Notes: generated by a model from the letters alone, not told the origin. A DNA stretch of 64,000 nt from Pseudomonadaceae bacterium (GCA_024743175.1 JANSXA010000014.1:1-64000), one strand, 5' to 3'. Positions 28,357 through 39,200 are shown, counted from the first letter of the stretch. A program made the numbers and translations.

Positions 28357-30240
28357 TTGGTTGGTTTAGCCTTAAAAGATCCCAACAGGGAGAAGCAGCT
28401 TTTTGCATCACGTGCGCTTGCGCTGTTCGTGATTATTCTCGGGCTGGCTGCCCTGCTGGTTCTGCGTTTTGTGCAGCTGCAGATCTGGGAGCATGAGGCG
28501 TACCAGACCCGTTCCGATCAGAATCGAATTCAAATCCAACCGTTGCCGCCGCCCCGAGGCCTGATTTTTGATCGTAATGGTGAGCTCCTGGCGGATAACA
28601 GAGATACTTCCAGTCTATCGCTGGTCACCGAGCGAATAGATAATCTGGCTGCAACCCTTGAACGTCTGAGCCGCCTGGTGGGCGTAACCCCTGCAGATAT
28701 TTCCGAATTTGAGAATCGCCTGCGGCGTAAGCGGCGACCATTTGAGCCCGTGGTATTACGTCCGGCATTAAACGAAGATGAAATCGCGTTGCTGGCGGTT
28801 AATCGACACCAGTTTTCCGGTGTAGAGGTCACCACAGAGCTGATACGCAACTACCCCTATGGTGAACTGTTTGCACATGCCGTTGGTTCTGTGCGTCGCA
28901 TCACTGAAAGCGACCTGAGTAAACTGGACCCGGTGACTTACAGCGCAACCAAGTTTGTTGGCAAGCGCGGCGTTGAAAAATTTTATGAGCGATCACTGCA
29001 CGGTGAGGTAGGTTACCAGCAGGTTGAGACGGACGCGCACGGCCGAATTCGTCAGGTGCTCGATATCAGCCCCCCTGTTGCAGGTCAGAACATAAGCCTG
29101 CAGTTAGACAGTCGATTGCAAATTGCAGCGACTGCGGCCCTGGGTGATCGGCGCGGCGCGGTGGTAGCCATGGATCCTCGCTCAGGGGGTCTGTTAGCGC
29201 TGGTTAGTCATCCCGGCTACGACCCGAACCTGTTTATCACCGGTATGAGTTCAGAGCAGTACGGTAAGATGTCACATTCGCTGTACAAGCCCCTCTTCAA
29301 TCGGGCCATTAATGGTCAATATGCGCCAGGTTCAACGTTCAAGCCGGTGGTGGGCCTGGCGGCTATAGTTGAGCGGGTGGTTACCTGGGAAGATACCATC
29401 GAAGACAACGGATTCTTTAAGCTGCCTAATCAGGATCGAATTTATCGGGATTGGACCTGGACAGTGAATAACTCCGGTGGTCAGGGCACCGTTGACCTAC
29501 ATCGTGCTATCTATAGATCGTCCAACGTATTTTTTTACGATATGGCAACGCGCATGCCCGTGGAACGGCTGGTTTCTTTTGCTCGACAATTTGGTATCGG
29601 TAAAAATCTGTCCTTTGATATTGCCGATGCAAGCGTTGGCCTGATGCCGGATCCGATCTGGAAACGGGGTTACAAAGGCGAGGTCTGGTATCCCGGCGAC
29701 TCGATTAATATGGGCATCGGCCAGGGTGATGTGCTGGTCACCCCCATGCAGATGGCGGTTGTAGCCTCAACTCTGGCCAATCGAGGCGCCATGGTTCGTC
29801 CTCGGATGTTGTTGTCCAGCGATGCGCCATTACCTGAAATTGATCCTCCCGCTCCGCTCCCCCGCGTCGAGGGGCCAAGTCCGCAAGACTGGGAAAACAT
29901 GGTTGATGCCATGGAAGACGTGGTGCACCGGGGCAACAAAGGCTTTCGCGGTAACGGCACAGCCTGGTTCTATATCGGGCAGGATATTTCTTATCGTATG
30001 GCAGGTAAATCCGGTACGGCGCAGGTGATCGAAATTCCTCAGGGAGAAGAATACGACGCGGACCTGATTGAGGATTTTAATAAGAAACACGCGTGGTTTA
30101 TTGCTTTTGCGCCAGCTGACGATCCGGTTATTGCGCTGGCAGTGCTGGTTGAAAATGGCGGAGGCGGAAGCAAAATTGCTGCCCCGATCGCGCGACAGGT
30201 ACTGGACGCCTATCTGCTACCGCAGTTGGCAGCACGGTAA
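28357..30240 (+). CDS. mrdA: Penicillin-binding protein 2
   Basis: The 627-residue transpeptidase has one N-terminal membrane segment (about residues 20-40), a dimerisation/pedestal domain, and the penicillin-binding motifs PGSTFKP (SxxK), SSN in YRSSNVFFYD and KSGTAQV. It crosslinks peptidoglycan during rod elongation with RodA. The start appears to be TTG at 28357 (MVGLALKDPNREK). The gene leads the wall-elongation run rodA, mltB, rlpA, dacA. Confidence 0.96.
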   Translation: MVGLALKDPNREKQLFASRALALFVIILGLAALLVLRFVQLQIWEHEAYQTRSDQNRIQIQPLPPPRGLIFDRNGELLADNRDTSSLSLVTERIDNLAATLERLSRLVGVTPADISEFENRLRRKRRPFEPVVLRPALNEDEIALLAVNRHQFSGVEVTTELIRNYPYGELFAHAVGSVRRITESDLSKLDPVTYSATKFVGKRGVEKFYERSLHGEVGYQQVETDAHGRIRQVLDISPPVAGQNISLQLDSRLQIAATAALGDRRGAVVAMDPRSGGLLALVSHPGYDPNLFITGMSSEQYGKMSHSLYKPLFNRAINGQYAPGSTFKPVVGLAAIVERVVTWEDTIEDNGFFKLPNQDRIYRDWTWTVNNSGGQGTVDLHRAIYRSSNVFFYDMATRMPVERLVSFARQFGIGKNLSFDIADASVGLMPDPIWKRGYKGEVWYPGDSINMGIGQGDVLVTPMQMAVVASTLANRGAMVRPRMLLSSDAPLPEIDPPAPLPRVEGPSPQDWENMVDAMEDVVHRGNKGFRGNGTAWFYIGQDISYRMAGKSGTAQVIEIPQGEEYDADLIEDFNKKHAWFIAFAPADDPVIALAVLVENGGGGSKIAAPIARQVLDAYLLPQLAAR

Positions 30241-30241
30241 T

Positions 30242-31369
30242 ATGAGTAACGATTTTATCCGCAGTTTGCCCGGGCATGAACGTGATCTGCGTGCTAACTG
30301 GTTCTATCGTATTAATGTCGATCCCATTCTGTTTTTCCTGCTCAGTGCAGTCGTTGTTTATGGCCTGATAGTTCTGTACAGCGCAGTAGGTCAGAGTGAT
30401 GCTTTGTTTCAGGCACAGTTGATCCGCCTGATGCTGGCTTTCACAGCTTTGATTGTGGCTGCACAGTTACCTCCTCAGCTGTATATTCGCTGGGCACCCA
30501 TAGTCTATCTGCTTGGTCTGGGGTTGCTGGTGCTTGTATTGCTCGTGGGTGTCACGGTCAAAGGTTCCCAGCGCTGGTTAGACATTCCCGGTCTGATTCG
30601 ATTTCAGCCTTCGGAACTGATGAAGATAGCCGTCCCCATGGCGGTGGCCTGGTACTTCCACAGTCGACCATTGCCGCCGTCATTCAAAGATGTCTGTGTT
30701 GCGCTGGCGATAGTGGCGATACCCGGGGGGCTGATCATTATGCAGCCCGACCTGGGTACCGGGATCCTGGTAGCCGGCGCGGGTCTTGCGGTGGTGCTGC
30801 TGGCGGGTTTGCCCTGGCGATGGATATTGTATGCGCTGCTTGCTTTTGCGGCCGCTGCGCCAGGTTTGTGGTACACCCTGCAGGACTATCAACGGCAGCG
30901 GATACTGACTCTGTTTGATCCCGAAAGTGATCCGCTGGGCGCCGGTTGGAACATTATTCAATCAACCACAGCCATTGGTTCTGGCGGTCTGTTTGGTAAA
31001 GGTCTGCTGCAGGGCACTCAGAGTCATCTGGAATTTTTACCCGAAGCGCGCACAGACTTCATTATCGCCGTAGTGGGTGAAGAGTTGGGTCTGGTTGGCG
31101 TTCTAGGGTTGTTGGTGCTTTACCTGATGCTGATTGGCCGAGGTCTTTACATGGCAGCCAACGCGGAAAGTACTTTCGGGCGTTTACTTTCCGGGGCACT
31201 CATCCTGACTTTTTTTGTCTACGTCTTTGTCAACATTGCGATGGTCAGTGGCCTGTTACCCGTTGTTGGTGTACCGCTGCCACTGGTCAGCTACGGTGGC
31301 ACCTCGGCCATTACCTTGATGGCGAGTTTTGGAATTTTAATGGCTGTCAGGATGCATAAAGCATGGTGA
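30242..31369 (+). CDS. rodA: Rod-shape SEDS glycosyltransferase RodA
   Basis: The 375-residue polytopic protein begins MSNDFIRSLPGHERDL at 30242, one base after the mrdA stop. It has about ten membrane segments with SEDS motifs such as GLIRFQPSELMKIAVPM, DLGTG, and VGVPLPLVSYGGTS near the C-terminus. It polymerises lipid II glycan strands together with PBP2. The frame is open further upstream, but that part overlaps mrdA and is not RodA-like. Its 3' end overlaps mltB by seven bases. Confidence 0.95.
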   Translation: MSNDFIRSLPGHERDLRANWFYRINVDPILFFLLSAVVVYGLIVLYSAVGQSDALFQAQLIRLMLAFTALIVAAQLPPQLYIRWAPIVYLLGLGLLVLVLLVGVTVKGSQRWLDIPGLIRFQPSELMKIAVPMAVAWYFHSRPLPPSFKDVCVALAIVAIPGGLIIMQPDLGTGILVAGAGLAVVLLAGLPWRWILYALLAFAAAAPGLWYTLQDYQRQRILTLFDPESDPLGAGWNIIQSTTAIGSGGLFGKGLLQGTQSHLEFLPEARTDFIIAVVGEELGLVGVLGLLVLYLMLIGRGLYMAANAESTFGRLLSGALILTFFVYVFVNIAMVSGLLPVVGVPLPLVSYGGTSAITLMASFGILMAVRMHKAW

Positions 31370-32367
31370 TTCGAAAAATCTTTTTTATCTGTTTTATCAC
31401 CTTGTCCTTACCCATTTTTGCACAGGAGAGTTTTCCACAGCCGTATGCTGAGCGTGCAGATGTGATTGCGTACATTGCAGAACTGACTGAGCAGCATGGA
31501 TTTTCCGAGCAGGAGCTCATGTTGTTGTTTGCACGCGCACATCATCGTCAGGACATTATTGATCGGATCTCCCGTCCTGCGGAAAAGACCTGGACCTGGG
31601 CCCGTTATCGGAAACTGCTGGTTGATGAAGCGCGTATAGATAAAGGCGTTGCGTTCTGGGCTGACCATGCTGAAACATTAGCTCGCGCGCAGCAGGTTTT
31701 TGGTGTCGAGCCGGAATATGTATTAGCGATACTGGGAATAGAAACCCGTTATGGTGAAGTTAAAGGTAGTTTTGCTGTGCTCGATGCGCTGGCGACCCTT
31801 GGTTTTGACTATCCGCCCAGAGCTGCTTTTTTCCGCAGTGAGCTCACGCAATTTCTTCTGCTGGCACGTGAAGAGGGTAAAGATCCGGGGCAGCTCCTGG
31901 GCTCCTACGCAGGGGCTATGGGTTACGGGCAATTCATTTCTTCCAGCTATCGACATTATGCGGTGGATTTTGACGATGACGGCGTCAGAGATATCTGGGC
32001 CAACCCGGTTGATGCGATTGGCAGTATCGCCAACTATTTTGCCGAACATAACTGGCGCGAAGGTCAACCCGTCGCGCGCGAGCTGAATCTGTCAGCGGCC
32101 CAGGCGCAACCCTGGCTGACAACAGGCTTAAAGCTACCCCATACGGTTGCACAGCTGGCGGCGGCCGATTTGGCAGTGGGTGATCTGCCTGCCGAGGCAA
32201 AGGTTGCCCTCTACCGGATGGATGCCCAGGAGCAGGATGAATACTGGCTTGCGCTACATAACTTTTATGTCATTACCCGGTATAACCGCAGTCATATGTA
32301 CGCTTTGGCAGTACATCAGTTGAGTCAGGAAATTAAGCGCAGATACAATTTGTTGGAGATGCAATGA
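31363..32367 (+). CDS. mltB: Lytic murein transglycosylase B
   Basis: The 334-residue product has an N-terminal signal peptide (MVIRKIFFICFITLSLPIFA) and the MltB catalytic segment LGIETRYGEVKGSF with the catalytic Glu, followed by SYAGAMGYGQFISSSYRHYA. It cleaves peptidoglycan to give anhydro-muropeptides. No lipobox cysteine is visible, so it looks soluble-periplasmic like P. aeruginosa SltB1 rather than a lipoprotein. It overlaps rodA and rlpA. Confidence 0.92.
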   Translation: MVIRKIFFICFITLSLPIFAQESFPQPYAERADVIAYIAELTEQHGFSEQELMLLFARAHHRQDIIDRISRPAEKTWTWARYRKLLVDEARIDKGVAFWADHAETLARAQQVFGVEPEYVLAILGIETRYGEVKGSFAVLDALATLGFDYPPRAAFFRSELTQFLLLAREEGKDPGQLLGSYAGAMGYGQFISSSYRHYAVDFDDDGVRDIWANPVDAIGSIANYFAEHNWREGQPVARELNLSAAQAQPWLTTGLKLPHTVAQLAAADLAVGDLPAEAKVALYRMDAQEQDEYWLALHNFYVITRYNRSHMYALAVHQLSQEIKRRYNLLEMQ

Positions 32368-33167
32368 TCATGCAGAACAGGTTTTGGATTGTCTCAGCCC
32401 TGCTGTGGCTGGCCAGTGGCTGCGCCTATACAGGCGGTGTCAACATTCCCGGAGCACCCAAGCCTCACCAGGATAAGGCGCCGCGTCTTTCGAATACCAT
32501 GCTCACTCAGATGCAGCAGCTACCCGATCCGGAAGTTCTCGATGAACCACGCAGCAGGCGCGGTAATGGCCCGGTCTACACCGTCTGGGGGAAGTCTTAT
32601 CGAGTGATGGATTCTGCGCAGGGGTTTGTGCAGGAAGGTACAGCATCCTGGTATGGGACAAAATTTCATGGGCGCGAGACCTCCAGTGGCGAGGTATATG
32701 ATATTTATCGCCTGACAGCAGCCCATAAGCACCTGCCATTGCCCACGTATGTGCGTGTCACTAATTTAGCGAATGGCAAAGCAACCGTTGTGAAGGTCAA
32801 TGATCGCGGGCCGTTTCATGACGATCGCATCATTGATCTGTCTTATGCGGCTGCGGTGAAACTGGGATTTCATGAGCACGGCACCAGCCGGGTCCGGGTC
32901 GAGGTCCTGGAGCCTTATACCGAACCGGAAACATATATGGTGCAAGCAGGTGCCTTCAGCGAATTTGACCGGGCGGATAGAAGTCACCGAGAATTGCAGG
33001 AATTGACTGGATTTAAGGGTGTTGTGGTGAAGATTCCCGCGGACGGCTTTTATCGCGTCAGGCTGGGGCCTGTTCCGGCAAATGACATCCCGCGCCTGCA
33101 GAACCTGTTGCAGGCGGCTGATTACGGTATGCCAAAATTGATTCCCGCACCTCAGGGTGCCCGTTAA
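32364..33167 (+). CDS. rlpA: Septal-ring lipoprotein RlpA
   Basis: The 267-residue lipoprotein has a signal with the lipobox LASGC (Cys near residue 20), a double-psi beta-barrel (GTASWYGTKFHGRETSSGE to NDRGPFHDDRIIDLSYAAA) and a C-terminal SPOR domain (YMVQAGAFSEFDRADRSHRE onward). In P. aeruginosa RlpA is a transglycosylase acting on denuded glycan at septa. It starts at ATG 32364 within the mltB stop; ATG 32370 is an alternative. Confidence 0.94.
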   Translation: MIMQNRFWIVSALLWLASGCAYTGGVNIPGAPKPHQDKAPRLSNTMLTQMQQLPDPEVLDEPRSRRGNGPVYTVWGKSYRVMDSAQGFVQEGTASWYGTKFHGRETSSGEVYDIYRLTAAHKHLPLPTYVRVTNLANGKATVVKVNDRGPFHDDRIIDLSYAAAVKLGFHEHGTSRVRVEVLEPYTEPETYMVQAGAFSEFDRADRSHRELQELTGFKGVVVKIPADGFYRVRLGPVPANDIPRLQNLLQAADYGMPKLIPAPQGAR

Positions 33168-33169
33168 AA

Positions 33170-33187
33170 ACAGGCTGCACAGCCTGT
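33170..33187 (+). other. Hairpin between rlpA and dacA
   Basis: ACAGGCT and AGCCTGT form a 7-bp stem with a GCAC loop three bases after the rlpA stop. No T run follows. It may partly attenuate or stabilise transcripts between rlpA and dacA. Confidence 0.4.
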
Positions 33188-33209
33188 CTCAACGATAAGT
33201 AGACTATGG

Positions 33210-34388
33210 ATGGATCTGATGACTGATTGGTTAAAGCGCAGCTTCAAGCTGGCTGGTGTGTTGTGTGTTCTGACAGGGGCCCAAGCTGGCCAGGCTGCGG
33301 CACCGATCATCCCGCCAGCTCCGGATATAGCTGCGAGTTCCTACCTGCTGGTAGATGCGGCATCGAAAAAAGTGCTGGTTGAACACAATGCACATGCGCG
33401 TATTCCTCCCGCCAGTCTGACAAAAATCATGACCAGCTACCTGGTGGAGCAGGAAGTCTCCAGCGGGCGAATCAACCTTGATGATCAGGTGATGATCAGC
33501 GTTAATGCCTGGCGTACCGGGGGTTCGAAAACGTTTGTGCGGGAGGGTACAACGGTCTCCGTCGATGACCTGTTAAAAGGCATCATCATTCAATCAGGCA
33601 ATGACGCCAGTATTGCCATGGCCGAGCACATTGCCGGCAGCGAAGCGGCATTTGCCAACATGATGAATCAACAGGCCGCTGTGCTTGGCATGAACGACAG
33701 TCATTTCACTAATGCAACAGGCTTGCCCGATTCAGAGCACTACAGCTCGGCATGGGACCAGGCGATGTTAACTATCGATCTGATTGAACGCTTTCCAGAG
33801 CACTATGACCTGTATTCCCAGCGCAGCTTCAGCTACAACGATATTGATCAGCCGAACAGGAACAAGCTGCTGTGGCGTGATAAATCTGTCGACGGGGTAA
33901 AAACCGGTTACACCAAAGATGCGGGTTACTGTCTGGTTGCCTCTGCGGTGCGACAGGGTATGCGCCTGGTCTCGGTGGTCATGGGTACGGATAGTGACCA
34001 GGCGCGCATGCGTGAAAGCCAGAAATTGCTGTCTTACGGTTTCCGCTATTACGAAACCCAGTCACTGTATGAAGCCGATGTCATGCTCAAAGAGCAGGAT
34101 ATCTACTATGCCGAAGCTGACACCATCAGCCTTGGGGTAGCCGATGATGTAGTGCTCACCTTCCCGCGCGGTTATTACAAAGATATAGAAGCTGAGCTTG
34201 AAGTGCCCAGAGTGCTTGAAGCGCCACTTGCTGCGGGTGACGAGGTTGGCGAACTGAAATTGAAGCTGCACGGTGAGATTATTTTTGAGACGCCATTGGT
34301 CACCCTCGCAGACGCCCCGGAAGCGGGAATGTTCAGTCGGTTAGGCGATTTTCTGACACTGTTCTTCAAAGAACTGCTGGACTTCTGA
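33210..34388 (+). CDS. dacA: D-alanyl-D-alanine carboxypeptidase, PBP5/6 family
   Basis: The 392-residue product has a signal peptide (cleaved near AGQAAA), the low-molecular-weight penicillin-binding motifs SLTK, SGN (IIQSGNDAS) and KTG (GVKTGYT), and a C-terminal beta-domain ending in an amphipathic helix FLTLFFKELLDF for membrane attachment. It trims the terminal D-alanine of peptidoglycan stems. It follows rlpA as in Pseudomonas. Confidence 0.95.
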   Translation: MDLMTDWLKRSFKLAGVLCVLTGAQAGQAAAPIIPPAPDIAASSYLLVDAASKKVLVEHNAHARIPPASLTKIMTSYLVEQEVSSGRINLDDQVMISVNAWRTGGSKTFVREGTTVSVDDLLKGIIIQSGNDASIAMAEHIAGSEAAFANMMNQQAAVLGMNDSHFTNATGLPDSEHYSSAWDQAMLTIDLIERFPEHYDLYSQRSFSYNDIDQPNRNKLLWRDKSVDGVKTGYTKDAGYCLVASAVRQGMRLVSVVMGTDSDQARMRESQKLLSYGFRYYETQSLYEADVMLKEQDIYYAEADTISLGVADDVVLTFPRGYYKDIEAELEVPRVLEAPLAAGDEVGELKLKLHGEIIFETPLVTLADAPEAGMFSRLGDFLTLFFKELLDF

Positions 34389-34392
34389 TTGT

Positions 34393-34653
34393 ATGGAACC
34401 GCCGCGCATAGAATTTCCCTGTGATTACCCTATCAAGGTAATAGGTGATGTGCATGACGACGGCATTGCAGAGATTGTTACTGTGGTTCGCCGTCATGCC
34501 CCGGAAGTCACGCCCGACCAGGTCAGTACGCGAGAGAGCAAAAAAGGCAACTTCTGTTCAGTCCGGGTGACCATAGTGGCTACCGGTGAGGAACAGCTGC
34601 GAATGATGCATGAAGATCTGCTGGCACTGCCGAACGTCCGTCTGGTGTTGTAA
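34393..34653 (+). CDS. ybeD: DUF493/YbeD family protein
   Basis: The 86-residue product matches Ybe[14 protein letters not shown] near the start, then the ferredoxin-like fold with [14 protein letters not shown] and a final PNVRLVL. It is a small ACT-like protein of unsettled function, conserved between dacA and lipB. Its stop shares a base with the lipB start. Confidence 0.93.
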   Translation: MEPPRIEFPCDYPIKVIGDVHDDGIAEIVTVVRRHAPEVTPDQVSTRESKKGNFCSVRVTIVATGEEQLRMMHEDLLALPNVRLVL

Positions 34654-35282
34654 TGCACCCGGTAATTATCAGAGACCTGGGCCTCAGTGACTATCAAACG
34701 GTTTTCCAGGATATGCAGGCGTTCACCGCCGCAAGGGGTGCAGACACGGCAGATGAAATATGGCTGACAGAGCACCATCCGGTGTTTACGCAGGGGCAGG
34801 CAGGTAAGGCGGAACACCTGTTGGCACCCGGCGATATTCCCGTTGTTCAATCTGATCGTGGTGGTCAGGTCACCTATCATGGCCCTGGCCAGATAACCGC
34901 TTACCTGATGTTCGATCTCCGACGTCTGGGTTTAGGCGTGCGCAATCTGGTGACCGGTATAGAAGAGGCCATGGTGGATACCCTTGCTCATAACGATATC
35001 CAGGCAGCACCTCGAGCGGACGCGCCTGGCGTATATATCGGTGATGACAAAATCGGCTCTCTCGGTTTGCGGGTACGTAGAGGTTGCAGTTACCACGGTT
35101 TAAGTCTGAACGTGGATATGGATCTCGAACCGTTCTCACGCATCAATCCCTGCGGATTATTTGGTATCCAGGTCACGCATATGGCCAGCTTCTTATCTGT
35201 AGATCTGCAAGGGGTGCAACGTCAGTTGGTAACGTCGCTGCTGAAGCAGTTCAATCTTGAGGTGAGCAAACAGGACAGTTAA
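34653..35282 (+). CDS. lipB: Octanoyl-ACP:protein octanoyltransferase
   Basis: The 209-residue transferase has [20 protein letters not shown], the catalytic Lys in [17 protein letters not shown], and the catalytic Cys in INPCGLFG. It moves octanoyl groups to lipoyl domains. In Pseudomonas and E. coli lipA is nearby downstream; here the next gene is moeB on the other strand, and the last 32 bases of lipB overlap the 3' end of moeB. Confidence 0.95.
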   Translation: MHPVIIRDLGLSDYQTVFQDMQAFTAARGADTADEIWLTEHHPVFTQGQAGKAEHLLAPGDIPVVQSDRGGQVTYHGPGQITAYLMFDLRRLGLGVRNLVTGIEEAMVDTLAHNDIQAAPRADAPGVYIGDDKIGSLGLRVRRGCSYHGLSLNVDMDLEPFSRINPCGLFGIQVTHMASFLSVDLQGVQRQLVTSLLKQFNLEVSKQDS

Positions 35283-36000
35283 GACGTTTAGTCAGTGTCA
35301 ACTTACGCCACTCCATGTACTTGGCGTCAAAGTAGAGTACGTGGCCGATTAGATTCTCACCAACCCCTGTGATCAGTTTCACCGCCTCAAGTGCCTGGCA
35401 GGTGCCAATCACTCCTACCAGAGGCGCAATGACACCGTTCTCGGCGCAGTTCAGATCTGCACCTTCCTGGTCTGGATACAGGCAGCTGTAGCAAGGCGAA
35501 CCGGCGATATTCGCATCAAAAACAGCGACCTGGCCTTCCCAGCGAATAGCGGCTCCGCTGATCAGGGGCGTGCGACTCTGCCAACAGATTCTGTTGATCA
35601 TATGCCGGGTTTCAAAGTTGTCTGTGCAATCGAGGACCAGATCAATCTCCTCGATTTTTGACCGAAGCTCATCCTGGGACAGACGCCTGGTTTGTGTGTC
35701 CACTTTAACGTGTGGATTGATTGCCTGGATAGTCTGCGCAGCGGACACGGCTTTGTTCATGCCAATAGCGTTTTTGTTGTGTGCGATCTGACGCTGCAGG
35801 TTGGATAGTTCAACCTCATCGTCGTCACACAGAAGTAAAGTGCCAACACCTGCGGCGGCGAGGTAAAGTGATACGGGCGATCCCAGACCGCCAAGGCCAA
35901 CAATCATCACGCGACTGGCCTGTAGTGCCTCCTGGCCGGCGATGTCTACTTCCGGCAGCATGATCTGCCGGCTATAGCGGAGTAGCTCAGCGTCCTGCAT
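35251..36000 (-). CDS. moeB: Molybdopterin-synthase adenylyltransferase, MoeB/ThiF family
   Basis: The 249-residue E1-like enzyme has the ATP site VGLGGLGSP, the arginine-finger [15 protein letters not shown], and two zinc-binding pairs, CYSC near residue 180 and CPVC at the very C-terminus. It activates the C-terminal glycine of MoaD or ThiS. The start is ATG 36000 ([12 protein letters not shown]), overlapping prmC by 14 bases; the open frame upstream is not family-like. The C-terminal zinc pair confirms that the 3' end truly overlaps convergent lipB. Confidence 0.9.
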   Translation of the reverse strand: MQDAELLRYSRQIMLPEVDIAGQEALQASRVMIVGLGGLGSPVSLYLAAAGVGTLLLCDDDEVELSNLQRQIAHNKNAIGMNKAVSAAQTIQAINPHVKVDTQTRRLSQDELRSKIEEIDLVLDCTDNFETRHMINRICWQSRTPLISGAAIRWEGQVAVFDANIAGSPCYSCLYPDQEGADLNCAENGVIAPLVGVIGTCQALEAVKLITGVGENLIGHVLYFDAKYMEWRKLTLTKRLNCPVCSPQD

Positions 36001-36793
36001 ATTGAGCCAGGGTAACGCGGTTGATACCGGCCAGATCCTTTCTGGAATGCACGTTGGCCAATCCGGCGACAGACATAAGTTGTTGTACACTCTCAGCCTG
36101 ATCGAAGCCGTGTTCGATAAGTAAGTAGCCGTTTTGATGCATTTGTTTAGACGCCGCAGGGATGATCTGGCGTATCGCATCCAGCCCGTCCGTTCCTGCA
36201 ACCAGCGCGAGCCTGGGCTCGGCGCGCAGGGCAGCTAGGTGTGGGTCGCGCTCGGCGATATAAGGTGGGTTGCTGACAACGATATCCCAGACAGCGTTGC
36301 TGCCCTGTAACCAGGATTGCTGATGAAAAGCGATATCAGCTTTTAATCTGCACGCATTGTGGCGGGCTATTTTCAACGCAGCACCGGACTTATCAACCGC
36401 GGTTACCGCCAGATCGGGACGCTCGCTTTTTACCGCGATGGCGATCGCACCACTACCTGTTCCGAGATCAACCACGTTGCCACCCTGCGGAGCCAATTCA
36501 ACAACCAGTTCAACCAGCAGTTCGGTTTCGGGGCGGGGAATGAGGACATCGGCCGTTACCCGAAAGTTCAGGCCCCAGAATTCCCGCTCACCGGTGATAT
36601 AAGCAAACGGCTGACCAGCACGGAGTTGTTCGATAGTCGGCTGCAGCTGTTGCAGGGCGTTCGCGGGGATAGCACGGTCCGGGTAAGCCAGTATCTGCGC
36701 CCGGCTCAGCACCATAACCTCACCCAGCAGAAGCTCACATTCGATCAATGGAAGGTCGCTGGTCTGTTGCAGCCATTGCCTGACCGTTGTCAC
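35987..36793 (-). CDS. prmC: Release-factor glutamine methyltransferase
   Basis: The 268-residue enzyme has the AdoMet motif [15 protein letters not shown] and the catalytic NPPY in [12 protein letters not shown]. It methylates the Gln of the GGQ loop in RF1 and RF2. It follows prfA with a four-base overlap, so enzyme and substrate are made from the same message. Confidence 0.96.
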   Translation of the reverse strand: MTTVRQWLQQTSDLPLIECELLLGEVMVLSRAQILAYPDRAIPANALQQLQPTIEQLRAGQPFAYITGEREFWGLNFRVTADVLIPRPETELLVELVVELAPQGGNVVDLGTGSGAIAIAVKSERPDLAVTAVDKSGAALKIARHNACRLKADIAFHQQSWLQGSNAVWDIVVSNPPYIAERDPHLAALRAEPRLALVAGTDGLDAIRQIIPAASKQMHQNGYLLIEHGFDQAESVQQLMSVAGLANVHSRKDLAGINRVTLAQYAGR

Positions 36794-37884
36794 GGGGTTG
36801 CACCCAGTTGCTGTAGAAGATCCGCCTGATGTTCCTGGATGAGGGGATCGATCACCGAACCCAACGCACCTTCCATCACTTCGTCGAGCTTATACAATGT
36901 CAGGTTTATGCGGTGATCGGTCACACGACCCTGGGGGAAGTTATACGTACGGATCCTCTCTGAGCGGTCACCCGAGCCAACCAGCTCACGTCGATTTTCT
37001 GCCTGCTCGGTCTCCTGCGCGCTGCGTGCTGAGTCCAGCAGTTTGGCCTGCAACAGCGACAAAGCACGCGCACGGTTCTTATGCTGAGATCGTTCATCCT
37101 GACATTCGACAACTGTACCCGTAGGTAAGTGCGTCAGACGAATCGCTGAGTCAGTTTTGTTGACGTGCTGTCCACCAGCACCGGAGGCGCGAAAAGTATC
37201 TTCGCGAATATCCTTTTTTTCAATCGCAATGCTGTCGATTTCGTCGACCTCGGGCATGATCGCAACGGTGCAGGCTGAGGTGTGAATGCGACCCTGGGAT
37301 TCGGTTTCAGGCACGCGTTGCACACGGTGTGCGCCGGATTCAAATTTCAGCTGGCTGAACACGTCTTTGCCTTCGATGCGGGAGATGATTTCTTTGAAGC
37401 CACCGTGCTCGCCGGGCCGTTCATTGAGAACCTCCACACGCCAGCCTTTCTGTTCAGCAAATTTACTGTACATGCGAAACAGATTGCCTGAGAACAGCGC
37501 GGCTTCGTCACCGCCTGTACCAGCGCGAATCTCCAGAAACACGTTGGAATGGTCGTTAGGGTCGCGTGGCAGCAGCAGCATCTGTAGCCTGGCCGTCAGC
37601 TCATCGAGGGCGGAACTGGTCTGTTCAATATCCTCTTCTGCCAAAGCGCGCATTTCGGCGTCGTCTTCAGCCAGAATAGCCTGGCTGTCGGCAAGCTCCG
37701 TTTCCAGTTTCTGCACGTCTCGATAACACAAAACAACCGGTTCCAGTTCCGCAAACTCGCGTGACAAGCCAGCAAATTTCTCTCGATCACTCATCACTTC
37801 CGGATCAGACAGCAGCGCGGAAACTTCTTCAAAGCGGTCGTTCAAGCCGGCCAGCTTGATGACCATAGACTCAGTAAGGGCCAT
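36790..37884 (-). CDS. prfA: Peptide chain release factor 1
   Basis: The 364-residue factor has the GGQ motif in [16 protein letters not shown] and a PxT-type codon-recognition motif RVPETES, where E. coli RF1 has PAT. It terminates translation at UAA and UAG. It follows hemA by five bases and overlaps prmC. Confidence 0.97.
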   Translation of the reverse strand: MALTESMVIKLAGLNDRFEEVSALLSDPEVMSDREKFAGLSREFAELEPVVLCYRDVQKLETELADSQAILAEDDAEMRALAEEDIEQTSSALDELTARLQMLLLPRDPNDHSNVFLEIRAGTGGDEAALFSGNLFRMYSKFAEQKGWRVEVLNERPGEHGGFKEIISRIEGKDVFSQLKFESGAHRVQRVPETESQGRIHTSACTVAIMPEVDEIDSIAIEKKDIREDTFRASGAGGQHVNKTDSAIRLTHLPTGTVVECQDERSQHKNRARALSLLQAKLLDSARSAQETEQAENRRELVGSGDRSERIRTYNFPQGRVTDHRINLTLYKLDEVMEGALGSVIDPLIQEHQADLLQQLGATP

Positions 37885-37889
37885 CGGCG

Positions 37890-39170
37890 TTATTCTTCTT
37901 GGTTTTCAGGTTGGTCGGTGTCGACATCGTAAAGAACGCGCAGGTAATCGAGCAGATCTGCCCGACCCTCTGCGCTGGCATCACGGATAGCCATTGTTGG
38001 GGCGTGTATCAGCTTGTTTGTCAGATCGTTGCTCAAACGTTCGAGTACGCGCTCAGGATCCGTTCCACGTTGCAGATCTTTCCTGGCGCGGGCCAGAGAT
38101 TCTGCCTGGATGGCTTTTGCCTGGTCGCGAAAAGCGCGCAGCAAAGCCTGATCTTTCTGCACTCTGCTTTCGCGCAGAAACTGTTTTGCACCTTCGTGCA
38201 CAAAAGTTTCTGCTGAAGCGGCAGCTTGGCGTCGTTGGGCGAGATTGCCCTCAATAATCGCGGAAAGATCATCAATCGTGTACAGGTAGACGTCAGGCAG
38301 CTCTCCTACACCGGCTTCGATGTCTCGCGGCACGGCAATATCCACCATGAATATCGGGCGTCGGCGTCTCTGTTTGATGGCGGCTTCAGCAGCACCTTTG
38401 CCAACAACAGGCAGGGAGCTGCCCGTTGAACCAATGACAATGTCAAACTCTGCCAGTCGCTCAGCAACGTCGGTCAACTGCATATAGTCGGCTTCGTATT
38501 TTGCCGCCAGCAGCTCAGCGTTGACCAATGTGCGGTTGGCGATTGCCATGTGACCTATTCCCTGGCTGGCGAGATGTTCGGCCACCAGACCAATGGTTTC
38601 CCCCGCGCCCAGCAGCAATGCACGCTTGGAGCTGAGGTCACTGAAAATCTGCTGTGCTAGCGATACTGCCGCGTAAGCCACAGAAATTGGATTACGGCCG
38701 ATATCGGTTTGAGTGCGAACTTCTTTTGCCGTACGCAGAATGATTTGTGACAGAAGGCCCAGTTCGGGCCCCATTGTGCCGCAGGCGCGTGCAGTTTCAT
38801 AAGCGGCTTTGACCTGCCCCATAATTTGCGGCTCTCCCAGCACCTGGCTGTCGAGACCGGCGGCGACACGGATCTGATGTCGTGCCGCATCCTGATCCCA
38901 GTGGGTGTATGAAGCACCCTCCAGTTCGCTGGTGGATACAGGCCGATAGCGGGTCAACCAGGCGGCCAGATCGGGTTCTGCTTCAGGGTGCAGGGCGCAA
39001 TACAACTCGGTGCGATTGCAGGTAGAGATGATGGCCGCTTCCTGCACGCCGGCTACATCACGTTTCACCTGAACCAGTGCGTCGGTGACGTAGTCTTCCG
39101 GGAAAGCCACGCGCTCGCGCAGCTCAACGGAAGCCGTGCGATAGTTCAAACCGTATGCCAATATGCTCAT
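37890..39170 (-). CDS. hemA: Glutamyl-tRNA reductase
   Basis: The 426-residue product has the catalytic Cys in [14 protein letters not shown] (about residue 50), the NADPH-binding domain with [16 protein letters not shown], and a C-terminal dimerisation helix. It makes glutamate-1-semialdehyde from charged tRNA-Glu, the first step of tetrapyrrole synthesis. It is divergent from lolB across 30 bases and leads the hemA-prfA-prmC-moeB run. Heme is needed by the cbb3 oxidase encoded in the same window. Confidence 0.97.
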   Translation of the reverse strand: MSILAYGLNYRTASVELRERVAFPEDYVTDALVQVKRDVAGVQEAAIISTCNRTELYCALHPEAEPDLAAWLTRYRPVSTSELEGASYTHWDQDAARHQIRVAAGLDSQVLGEPQIMGQVKAAYETARACGTMGPELGLLSQIILRTAKEVRTQTDIGRNPISVAYAAVSLAQQIFSDLSSKRALLLGAGETIGLVAEHLASQGIGHMAIANRTLVNAELLAAKYEADYMQLTDVAERLAEFDIVIGSTGSSLPVVGKGAAEAAIKQRRRRPIFMVDIAVPRDIEAGVGELPDVYLYTIDDLSAIIEGNLAQRRQAAASAETFVHEGAKQFLRESRVQKDQALLRAFRDQAKAIQAESLARARKDLQRGTDPERVLERLSNDLTNKLIHAPTMAIRDASAEGRADLLDYLRVLYDVDTDQPENQEE

Positions 39171-39200
39171 TGCGTGGAAAATGGACCCGAAGTTGGGCGG

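Noticed and set aside
30068-30241. Longer N-terminus for RodA.
   Set aside because: The extra part overlaps mrdA coding sequence and is not RodA-like; ATG 30242 gives the normal length.
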